Assembly: GCA_003648875.1 (NCBI GenBank)
Contig: QMQC01000010.1
Span: 1-15,183 of the forward strand
DNA from: Actinomycetota bacterium
Lineage (GTDB): Bacteria > Actinomycetota > Acidimicrobiia > Spongiisociales > UBA5794
DNA: 15,183 nucleotides
Direction of reading: 5' to 3'
Positions within the stretch are counted from its first letter, which is position 1, and every line of letters begins with the position of its first letter. Below, piece after piece: positions 4,548-10,765 of the stretch. The position numbers and the translations under genes are program-made. The notes under the pieces are model-generated. The model ran no database searches. It saw only the letters and a list, made by a program, of their open reading frames with translations, and had not been told where the DNA came from.

Positions 4548-5288
4548 GTGGCAGTAATAGCCATGCGCCAGCTCTTGGAATCTGGCGTTCACTTTGGTCA
4601 TCAGACCGCACGATGGAACCCGAAGATGCGTCCGTATATCTTCACGGAACGCAACGGGATCCACATCATCGACCTTCGTCAGACACTTGAAACTATCAAC
4701 GAGTCATACAAAGTGGTGTCAGACATCGCTGCCGCCGGCGGGACGGTCCTATTCGTCGGCACCAAGAAGCAGACCCAAGCTGCCATAGAAGACGCGGCCA
4801 TTCGTGCTGAGATGCCTTATGTCAACAACCGCTGGCTCGGCGGGATGCTCACGAACTTCCAGACGATCCACAAACGGATCCTGTACATGCGAGAGCTCGA
4901 GCAGATGGAAAAGAGCGGCGAAATGGAGTCTCTCCCGAAGAAGGAGCGAATCCGTCTCAGGCGCGAGCTCGTCAAGCTCCAGAATGTTCTCGGAGGAGTG
5001 CGTGACATGCGTCGCCAGCCCGATGCCGTCTTCGTGATCGATATCAACGCGGAACACATTGCGGTTGCAGAGGCGAGTCGACTCGGCATTCCGATCATCG
5101 CCCTCGTTGACACGAACTGTGATCCGGATCTGATCGACTATGTCATTCCTGGCAACGATGACGCGATTCGAGCGGCTCATCTCGTTGCCGGAGCCATCGC
5201 AGAAGGCTGCGTCGCGGGTTCTGAGATCGCCCAGGCAAAACGCAAAGATGCAGATCCTTCCGACGACGGCAACCAGGCGAAGGAGTAG
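4548..5288 (+). CDS. rpsB: 30S ribosomal protein S2
   Basis: A 246-residue S2 protein, a late-assembling component of the small subunit body needed for S1 and mRNA binding. It starts (GTG)AVIAMRQLLESGVHFGHQ, which is the conserved S2 N-terminus, then WNPKMRPYIFTERNGIHIIDL, GTVLFVGTKKQTQ, NNRWLGGMLTNFQTI and the coiled-coil hairpin LEQMEKSGEMESLPKKERIRL. The final conserved block is PDAVFVIDINAEHIAVAEA then GIPIIALVDTNCDPDLIDYVIPGNDDAIRA. The C-terminal tail (KRKDADPSDDGNQAKE) is short and charged, as in many actinobacteria. It is followed directly by tsf, whose Shine-Dalgarno lies in the last rpsB codons. Expression is probably governed by the long structured leader upstream. Confidence 0.97.
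   Translation: MAVIAMRQLLESGVHFGHQTARWNPKMRPYIFTERNGIHIIDLRQTLETINESYKVVSDIAAAGGTVLFVGTKKQTQAAIEDAAIRAEMPYVNNRWLGGMLTNFQTIHKRILYMRELEQMEKSGEMESLPKKERIRLRRELVKLQNVLGGVRDMRRQPDAVFVIDINAEHIAVAEASRLGIPIIALVDTNCDPDLIDYVIPGNDDAIRAAHLVAGAIAEGCVAGSEIAQAKRKDADPSDDGNQAKE
5280..5285 (+). promoter_or_regulatory. Ribosome binding site of tsf
   Basis: AAGGAG lies in the last codons of rpsB and ends 7 nt before GTG 5293. It decides the tsf start against the longer open frame beginning at 5140, which overlaps rpsB. Confidence 0.75.
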
Positions 5289-5292
5289 CAGG

Positions 5293-5907
5293 GTGCCAGA
5301 ATTCACAGCACAGGACGTTCAATCTCTGCGCAGGGACTCCGGTGCAGGAATGATGGATGCAAAGAGGGCGCTCACTGAGACTGGCGGCGACGTTGACAAG
5401 GCCAAGGACCTCTTGCGTGAGAGGGGACTGGCGAAGGCAGATAGGCGTTCTGGACGTGAGCAGGGTGAGGGAGTCGTCGGCGTGTACATGCACGTTCAAG
5501 CGGGCCGTCCGGTCATCGGCGTTCTCGTTGGTTTGGCATCCGAGACGGATTTCGTCGCAAAGAACGACGACTTCATCCAGACGGCGAACGATATTGCGAT
5601 GCACGCCGCTGCGGCGAAGCCGCTGTGGCTTTCACGCGAAGATGTCCCTGAGGATGCCGTTGCCAAGGAGAAGGAACTGATAGCGGCGGAGGCGCGCAAC
5701 GAGGGCAAGCCAGACGCGATCATCGAGAAGATCGTCGCAGGCCGCATCAACTCCTTCTACAAGGACAGTGTTCTACTTGACCAGGTATTCGTCCGCTCGG
5801 ACCGGTTCGAAGGTACCGTGGGCGAGTTGGTCCAGGACCTCGCGATCAAGATGGGTGAGAACATCTCAATCTCGAGGATGGCAAGGATCGAAATCGGGGA
5901 AGGTTGA
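5293..5907 (+). CDS. tsf: Elongation factor Ts
   Basis: A 204-residue EF-Ts, the nucleotide-exchange factor that releases GDP from EF-Tu. Residues 3-46 form the N-terminal UBA-like domain (AQDVQSLRRDSGAGMMDAKRALTETGGDVDKA, LLRERGLAKA). The essential TDFVAKND motif, whose Asp and Phe insert near the EF-Tu magnesium site, is at 85-92. The second half ends in the KIVAGRINSFYKDSVLLDQVFV and VGELVQDLAIKMGENISISR segments. It is much shorter than the 270-280 residues usual in Streptomyces, Mycobacterium and E. coli, and closer to the compact Thermus form of about 200; part of the duplicated core appears to be missing. The first and last conserved segments are present, so this is not a truncation by a stop codon. 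It sits 4 nt after rpsB and 3 nt before pyrH. Confidence 0.96.
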   Translation: MPEFTAQDVQSLRRDSGAGMMDAKRALTETGGDVDKAKDLLRERGLAKADRRSGREQGEGVVGVYMHVQAGRPVIGVLVGLASETDFVAKNDDFIQTANDIAMHAAAAKPLWLSREDVPEDAVAKEKELIAAEARNEGKPDAIIEKIVAGRINSFYKDSVLLDQVFVRSDRFEGTVGELVQDLAIKMGENISISRMARIEIGEG

Positions 5908-5910
5908 CAG

Positions 5911-6633
5911 ATGACGAAGCGACGGGTCGTACTCAAGCTCTCGGGCGAGGCCTTCGCCGATGCAACTCTTGGATACGGGATCGATCCGGCGACTGTTGAC
6001 CGTACCGCGCAGGAGATCGCCGCTGTGCACAAGGAAGGCCATGAGATTGCCATCGTTGTCGGTGGTGGCAACATCTTCAGGGGTCTCAGCGAGGCCGCAA
6101 AGAACATGGATCGTGCGAATGCAGACTACATGGGAATGTTGGCGACCGTCATCAACGCTCTGGCACTCAGAGATGCCCTCGAACGTGCTGGAGCAGAATG
6201 TCGGGTGCAGACTGCGATCGTCATCCAGGAGGTAGCAGAGCCCTACATCAGGTTGCGGGCGATCCGACACCTCGAGAAGGGCCGCATCGTGATCTTCGCC
6301 GCGGGAACGGGAAACCCGTTCTTCACCACCGATACGACGGCCGCGCTACGCGCGGCCGAGATCGGCGCAGATGCGGTACTGAAGGCAACGAAGGTGGATG
6401 GTATCTACACGTCCGATCCCGCAACGAACCCCGATGCTGAGCTGCTCCATGAACTCGACTACATGCACGCGATCTCTGAACAGCTCGGGATCATGGACAC
6501 AACGGCAGTTACGATGTGCATGGAGAACAACCTCCCGATCCGTGTGTTCAACATGACCACACCGGGCAACGTCGGAAAGGCGGTGCGCGGAGAGCCGGTA
6601 GGGACGGTCGTGGATGCGAGGAGGGCTACGTGA
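5911..6633 (+). CDS. pyrH: UMP kinase
   Basis: A 240-residue bacterial UMP kinase of the amino acid kinase fold, converting UMP + ATP to UDP + ADP in pyrimidine nucleotide synthesis; a hexamer usually activated by GTP and inhibited by UTP. Visible motifs are VLKLSGEAF (7-15, phosphate loop), VVGGGNIFRG (49-58), YMGMLATVINALALRDAL (73-90), GTGNPFFTTDTTAALRAAEI (132-151, UMP site) and KATKVDGIYTSDP (158-170, ATP site). MDTTAV and PIRVFNM close the protein. GGGGAAGG (5896-5903) is the Shine-Dalgarno, 7 nt from ATG. The gene lies 3 nt after tsf and overlaps frr by the GTGA quartet, so rpsB-tsf-pyrH-frr is one unit. Confidence 0.97.
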   Translation: MTKRRVVLKLSGEAFADATLGYGIDPATVDRTAQEIAAVHKEGHEIAIVVGGGNIFRGLSEAAKNMDRANADYMGMLATVINALALRDALERAGAECRVQTAIVIQEVAEPYIRLRAIRHLEKGRIVIFAAGTGNPFFTTDTTAALRAAEIGADAVLKATKVDGIYTSDPATNPDAELLHELDYMHAISEQLGIMDTTAVTMCMENNLPIRVFNMTTPGNVGKAVRGEPVGTVVDARRAT

Positions 6634-7175
6634 TCAACGAATTGCTGCAAGATGCAGAAACGAAGATGGATCAGGCTGTTGAGCACACCGTCCAGGAGTT
6701 TGCTGGTGTGCGCACCGGAAGAGCGAATGCAGGGATCCTCAGCCGTGTCACTGTCGACTACTACGGAACACAGACACCGTTGCAGCAGCTCGCGAACTTC
6801 TCCGTCCCAGAGGCCCGGATGCTCATCGTTCAGCCGTTCGACAAGTCGTCAATCGCGGCCGTAGAACGTGCCATACATGCTGCCGACCTCGGTCTCAATC
6901 CGTCCAACGACGGGAACATCATCAGGCTGGCATTTCCTGCTCTCACCGAGGAACGGAGAAGGGAACTGATAAAGGTTGTGCGGGGGCTCGCTGAGGACGG
7001 CAGAATCGCGATCCGAAGCGTTCGTCGCCACTGCAAGGATCGGATCGAGGATGAAGATGTCTCTGAAGACGATATTCATCGAGCCGAGAAGGAACTCCAG
7101 GAACTCACGGACAGGCATGTCAACAAGATCGACGAGGCTGTCGTGCGCAAGGAAGAGGAACTCCTCGAGGTGTGA
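6630..7175 (+). CDS. frr: Ribosome recycling factor
   Basis: A 181-residue recycling factor, which with EF-G splits the post-termination ribosome. Typical features are the first helix (VINELLQDAETKMDQAVEH), GVRTGRANAGIL (26-37), the domain-II segment DYYGTQTPLQQLANFSVPEARMLIVQPFD (43-71) with NPSNDGNIIRLAFPALTEERR (90-110), and the last two long helices (KVVRGLAEDGRIAIRSVRR; DIHRAEKELQELTDRHVNKID). Length is normal (about 185). The start is GTG 6630, overlapping the pyrH stop by 4 nt (GTGA), with AGGAGGG at 6619-6625; this spacing and overlap favour coupling to pyrH. The helix segment before EDEDVSEDD has HCKD where many members have NDKL, a mild change only. Confidence 0.97.
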   Translation: MINELLQDAETKMDQAVEHTVQEFAGVRTGRANAGILSRVTVDYYGTQTPLQQLANFSVPEARMLIVQPFDKSSIAAVERAIHAADLGLNPSNDGNIIRLAFPALTEERRRELIKVVRGLAEDGRIAIRSVRRHCKDRIEDEDVSEDDIHRAEKELQELTDRHVNKIDEAVVRKEEELLEV

Positions 7176-7211
7176 GCCTGGAGCTATTCCGCTGCAGGTC
7201 TGATCCACCAT

Positions 7212-7257
7212 TTGATTGCTTTCGCGACGACAAGGAAACAGGTACCGTTGAGCCAAC
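7212..7257 (+). promoter_or_regulatory. Putative cdsA promoter giving a leaderless transcript
   Basis: TACCGT (7243-7248) fits the actinobacterial TANNNT -10 and ends 9 nt before the cdsA ATG at 7258. No Shine-Dalgarno lies at normal distance; AAGGAAA is about 20 nt away. TTGATT (7212-7217) resembles a -35 but is 25 nt from the -10, so spacing argues against a joint promoter. Confidence 0.3.
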
Positions 7258-8823
7258 ATGAGTGATGATCGCAAAGACCAACAATCGGCTGAGGGCTTCG
7301 ATGATTGGCTCGGCGATGAACCAGGTCCCGTGACCGACCCATACAAGGTTCTCGCTTCGGAGGATGCTGAAGAGGAGATTGCCGACTGGATGGAGTTTTC
7401 ACAGGGGACAGGGACACATGAGGTGCCGTCACCTGAAGAGAGTGAAGAGGACGTGACCGCTGAGATCGAGGCTGTAGCGACGGGCGACGACGCCGGAATC
7501 GAATCGGGGGATGAGACGTCTGAGATCGATGCTGTGGCACCTGACGAAGGGTCCACCGCGACTGAAGAGGCCTCGGATGAGAATCAGGACGACACAGGTG
7601 AACTCGATGTCGTGTCCGTTGATGAGCCAGAACCCGCAGCCGAGGAATCGGAGGCGAAGGTCCCCGAGATCTCCGATTCTGCAGAGCCGATGGGAGCTGA
7701 CGGCTGGGAGCTGACGTCCGACGATGACACCGATGAGCTCGAGCCGGTTGCATCTATTGCGTTCGGTGAGTTGTGGGCGGACGATGCTAAAGAAGAAGCA
7801 GGTTCGACAACGACAGGCGCCGAACCGGAGTCGTTTGACATCTCCGAAGAGGACTATCTGCATACCGCCACGAGGGAGCACGCCGTCCTCGCCGAGTCGA
7901 TTGCACTGGCCGATGACGAGAGCACCGAGCGGGTTGCTCTCGCGGCTCCAATTCCGGGCTTGGATTCCACGGTCGTGGGATTCGAGGACGTTGTTGAGGC
8001 CGAGGGGCATGGACGTGTGAGGGCTCGCGCATCGGGTGACCTGATCGCCAGGGTGATCACGGGGATTGTCCTCGTTGCTGCGCTTGGAGCGTCACTGCTG
8101 TGGCGACCTGCATTGGTTGCGCTGGTTCTGGGTATCTTCGTTCTCAGCGCTGGAGAGTTCTACACGGCGCTCGTGAGGTCCGGAAGGAAGCCGATCGCAC
8201 TGTTCGGGTTCCTCGGCATCATCGGAGCATGCCTCGGAGCTTTCTTCTTTGGGGCACTCTGGATACCCGTTGCGTTCATCCTGGTGACAACGGTGCTTCT
8301 GCTCTTCTATGCAGTCGTTCCGGGTAGGGACGATCCGATGGGAAATCTTGCTCTCACCATCACGGTGATGGTGTGGGCCGGCCTCGGTTCCTTTGCCTTG
8401 CTCATCGCCAACGCGGACGGGTATCGAACCCTGGTCTTCGGTCTCGTGGCTGCTGTTGCGGCGATGGACATTGCTCAGTACTTCTTCGGACGCGCCCTGG
8501 GGAGACACCAACTTGCACCGTGGGTGTCGCCGAACAAGACGGTAGAAGGACTTGTTGCTGGTGTCGTGGTCGCGCTGACCGTAGGCGCACTCCTTCACTT
8601 CCTCCAACCTTTCGAACTGACGTCTGGCCTTGCCATTGGTGCCGCCGTTGCGGTCTTCGCCCCCATGGGAGATCTGGCCATGTCCGCTGCGAAACGTTCG
8701 CTCGGTCTCAAAGACATGGGGTCGGTACTTCCGGGGCACGGCGGCTTCCTCGACAGGATCGATGGATTCCTGTTCGTGATACCCGTCGCGTGGGCGATCT
8801 TCCTGTGGGCGGGGATACTCTGA
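7258..8823 (+). CDS. cdsA: CDP-diacylglycerol synthase with long acidic N-terminal extension
   Basis: A 521-residue phosphatidate cytidylyltransferase; it makes CDP-diacylglycerol from phosphatidate and CTP in the membrane, the branch point for phospholipids. The enzyme proper begins near residue 260 (DLIARVITGIVLVAALGASLL) and has about eight hydrophobic segments. The CTP-transfer signature is complete: SAAKRSLGLKDMGS then HGGFLDRIDG (476-503), with K479/R480, K485/D486, H494 and D499/R500/D502. Also present is MDIAQYFFGRALG with WVSPNKTVEG (403-431). Residues 1-258 are Asp/Glu-rich, low in hydrophobic residues and presumably disordered; they contain four EIEAVA-like repeats (69, 89, 115, 160) and Trp-acidic patches. 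Many actinobacterial CdsA proteins have shorter acidic N-tails, so the length is what stands out. It ends on the start of dxr (overlap). Confidence 0.93.
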   Translation: MSDDRKDQQSAEGFDDWLGDEPGPVTDPYKVLASEDAEEEIADWMEFSQGTGTHEVPSPEESEEDVTAEIEAVATGDDAGIESGDETSEIDAVAPDEGSTATEEASDENQDDTGELDVVSVDEPEPAAEESEAKVPEISDSAEPMGADGWELTSDDDTDELEPVASIAFGELWADDAKEEAGSTTTGAEPESFDISEEDYLHTATREHAVLAESIALADDESTERVALAAPIPGLDSTVVGFEDVVEAEGHGRVRARASGDLIARVITGIVLVAALGASLLWRPALVALVLGIFVLSAGEFYTALVRSGRKPIALFGFLGIIGACLGAFFFGALWIPVAFILVTTVLLLFYAVVPGRDDPMGNLALTITVMVWAGLGSFALLIANADGYRTLVFGLVAAVAAMDIAQYFFGRALGRHQLAPWVSPNKTVEGLVAGVVVALTVGALLHFLQPFELTSGLAIGAAVAVFAPMGDLAMSAAKRSLGLKDMGSVLPGHGGFLDRIDGFLFVIPVAWAIFLWAGIL

Positions 8824-9959
8824 ACCCGCTCGTTGTCCTGGGTGCTACCGGTTCCATCGGTGGGCAGACGCTTGATGTTGCCGCGCGAATCGGTGTCCCG
8901 GTGGTCGCGATGGCCTCGCACAGCGCATCTGAAGCCCTCCATGAGCTCGCATTGGCGCACGGTGATGCGATCGTTTGCGTTGCCGATCCCGGAGAAGGTC
9001 GCGATCGATTCGAGGCGAGCTTCGGTGATCGGGTTCACTTCGGTCCCGGAGCCGTCACGGAGGCCGCCGCCCTCCCGAACACCACTGTTGTCAACGGCGT
9101 GGTCGGTGCGGCAGGTCTCCGATCATCCTTGTCCGCTCTGTACGCGGGGAACCGCCTCGCTCTTGCGAACAAGGAGAGTCTGGTCGCTGGAGGGTCTCTG
9201 ATGCTTGATGCTCTCGAAGACGGTGGCGGCGAACTCGTTCCAGTCGACTCAGAGCATTCGGCCATCTGGCAGTGCATTGTTGGCGAGTCGCGGGCCGATG
9301 TTGCGCGGGTGATCCTCACGGCCTCTGGTGGACCGTTCCGTGGAATGACCCGGAAAGAGTTGGAATCGGTGACGGTTGACCAGGCGCTGCATCATCCCAC
9401 GTGGGAGATGGGTCCAAGGATCACGACGGATTCTGCGACGCTGATGAACAAGGCATTCGAGGTGATCGAGGCGCACTATCTGTTCGGTTTGGATTATGGC
9501 GATATCGATGTTGTGATTCATCCAGAAAGCATCGCCCATTCGTTCGTCGAGTTCTCCGACGGTGTGGTGAAGGCTGAGGTTGGCTTTCCTGACATGAGAA
9601 GGCCCATCCAATTCGCGATCACCGAGCCCAATCGCGTTGACACGGACCATGAACCGTTCCGCATCGCTGGAATCACGATGTCGTTCGAAGAGCCAGACCG
9701 AGAGAGCTTCCCGTGTCTCGATCTGGGATACGAGGCCGGCCGCATCGGAGGAACGGCCACAGCGGTGCTCAACGCGGCAGACGAAGTGGCCGTTGATGCT
9801 TTCCTCGAAGGAAAGATCCGGTTCGTCGACATACCGGAGGTCGTATCGACCGTTCTTGGCCGCCACGACGCAACGATTCCAAGGGACGTCGAGGATGTGG
9901 CTGCGGCCGACTCGGAGGCCAGGGCGTACGCGGCGGAAGAGTGCGTTGCCCGTAGCTGA
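8820..9959 (+). CDS. dxr: 1-deoxy-D-xylulose 5-phosphate reductoisomerase
   Basis: A 379-residue DXR, which converts 1-deoxyxylulose 5-phosphate to 2-C-methylerythritol 4-phosphate using NADPH and Mg2+/Mn2+ in the MEP isoprenoid pathway. LGATGSIG (7-14) is the NADPH loop. The metal and substrate sites are PVDSEHSAIWQ (141-151; D143, E145), TASGGPFRGM (167-176), HPTWEMGPRITTDSATLMNK (192-211) and E214, and IHPESIAHSFVEF (233-245). The last part is the helical C-terminal domain. I place the start at CTG 8820, because LNPLVVLGATGSIG then aligns residue for residue with the E. coli N-terminus (LG at 7-8) and gives a CTGA overlap with the cdsA stop. GTG 8805 is the alternative, adding five residues but with no Shine-Dalgarno. 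GGGG at 8811-8814 gives weak support for 8820. Confidence 0.95.
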   Translation: MNPLVVLGATGSIGGQTLDVAARIGVPVVAMASHSASEALHELALAHGDAIVCVADPGEGRDRFEASFGDRVHFGPGAVTEAAALPNTTVVNGVVGAAGLRSSLSALYAGNRLALANKESLVAGGSLMLDALEDGGGELVPVDSEHSAIWQCIVGESRADVARVILTASGGPFRGMTRKELESVTVDQALHHPTWEMGPRITTDSATLMNKAFEVIEAHYLFGLDYGDIDVVIHPESIAHSFVEFSDGVVKAEVGFPDMRRPIQFAITEPNRVDTDHEPFRIAGITMSFEEPDRESFPCLDLGYEAGRIGGTATAVLNAADEVAVDAFLEGKIRFVDIPEVVSTVLGRHDATIPRDVEDVAAADSEARAYAAEECVARS

Positions 9960-9971
9960 AGACATAGGACC

Positions 9972-10000
9972 TTCGATTGGCTGTGCTGCAACCGTATCCT
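9972..10000 (+). promoter_or_regulatory. Putative promoter of the ABC exporter genes
   Basis: TATCCT (9995-10000) fits TANNNT, and TTCGAT (9972-9977) sits 17 nt upstream, a weak -35. Transcription would start near 10007, leaving about 18 nt of leader that includes the strong Shine-Dalgarno at 10013-10020. It lies in the 65-bp gap after dxr, so the exporter may be expressed separately. Confidence 0.4.
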
Positions 10001-10012
10001 TTCGCCATGGCT

Positions 10013-10020
10013 GGAGGAGG
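10013..10020 (+). promoter_or_regulatory. Ribosome binding site of the ABC ATPase gene
   Basis: GGAGGAGG ends 4 nt before GTG 10025 and lies inside the alternative coding start ATG 10007. It favours GTG 10025 as the true start. Confidence 0.65.
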
Positions 10021-10024
10021 CAGA

Positions 10025-10762
10025 GTGACAACAACGACCAAGTACGCCGCGAGGTTGGACAACGGCATCAAGACATATGGAGAGGGCGAGTCTGCAGTCC
10101 ATGCCCTCAACGGAGCGACGGCAGAGTTCGAGAGAGGTCACTTCACCGCGATCATGGGACCGTCAGGATCTGGAAAGTCGACACTTCTCCACTGCATCGC
10201 AGGCCTCGACAGTCTCACATCGGGCAGCGCCTACATCGGCGACGTAGATCTGTCCTCGCTAAAGGACCGAGACCTCACACTTCTCAGGCGCGAACGAATC
10301 GGATTCGTCTTCCAAGCCTTCAATCTGGTTCCTTCGCTCAGCGCAGAGGAGAACATACTCCTACCACTCTCGATCGGTGGCAAGAAGCCCGATGAGGACT
10401 GGTACGGCCAGATCCTCGACACCGTCGGTCTTCGGGATCGCCTCAAGCATCTCCCCGCAGAGCTCTCTGGTGGGGAGCAGCAGCGTGTGGCAGCGGCTCG
10501 GGCACTTGTTTCTCAGCCAGAGATCATCTTTGCGGACGAACCGAGCGGGAATCTCGACTCGAAGGCCGGTGCAGAGTTGCTGGCCTTCATGCGAAGGGCC
10601 GTCAAGGAATTTGGCCAGACGATCGTCATGGTGACTCACGATCCGAACACTGCAGCCTACGCGGATCGGATCATCTTTCTTGAAGACGGCAAGACGGTTG
10701 ACGAGATGTACGACCCAACTCCAGACTCCGTGCTTGATCGGCTCAAGAGCCTCGGTGGCTGA
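10025..10762 (+). CDS. ABC transporter ATP-binding protein (LolD/MacB-type)
   Basis: A 245-residue nucleotide-binding subunit of the MacB/LolD/FtsE class that couples ATP hydrolysis to an FtsX-type permease. Motifs in order: Walker A GPSGSGKST (45-53), Q-loop Q97 in VFQAFNLVPSLSAEENILLPL, signature LSGGEQQRVAAARAL (147-161), Walker B IIFADEPSGNLDS (167-179) and H-loop H205 in VMVTHDP. All catalytic residues are intact. The sequence NLVPSLSAEENILLPL is typical of this class. The permease follows after 3 nt, so the two form one exporter. Substrate is unknown; relatives move lipoproteins, peptides or macrolides, or transmit mechanical signals to cell-wall hydrolases. There is no membrane-fusion (HlyD-type) gene beside it. 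The start is GTG 10025 for its Shine-Dalgarno; ATG 10007 would add six residues. Confidence 0.93.
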   Translation: MTTTTKYAARLDNGIKTYGEGESAVHALNGATAEFERGHFTAIMGPSGSGKSTLLHCIAGLDSLTSGSAYIGDVDLSSLKDRDLTLLRRERIGFVFQAFNLVPSLSAEENILLPLSIGGKKPDEDWYGQILDTVGLRDRLKHLPAELSGGEQQRVAAARALVSQPEIIFADEPSGNLDSKAGAELLAFMRRAVKEFGQTIVMVTHDPNTAAYADRIIFLEDGKTVDEMYDPTPDSVLDRLKSLGG

Positions 10763-10765
10763 AAC

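Noticed and set aside
5140..5292. Open frame extending tsf upstream into rpsB
   Set aside because: It lies within the rpsB coding region in another frame; the GTG at 5293 has a good Shine-Dalgarno and the conserved EF-Ts N-terminus.
8373..8804. Open frame extending dxr upstream through cdsA
   Set aside because: The added residues are Arg/Cys-rich out-of-frame translation of cdsA, while cdsA itself carries the complete family signature there.
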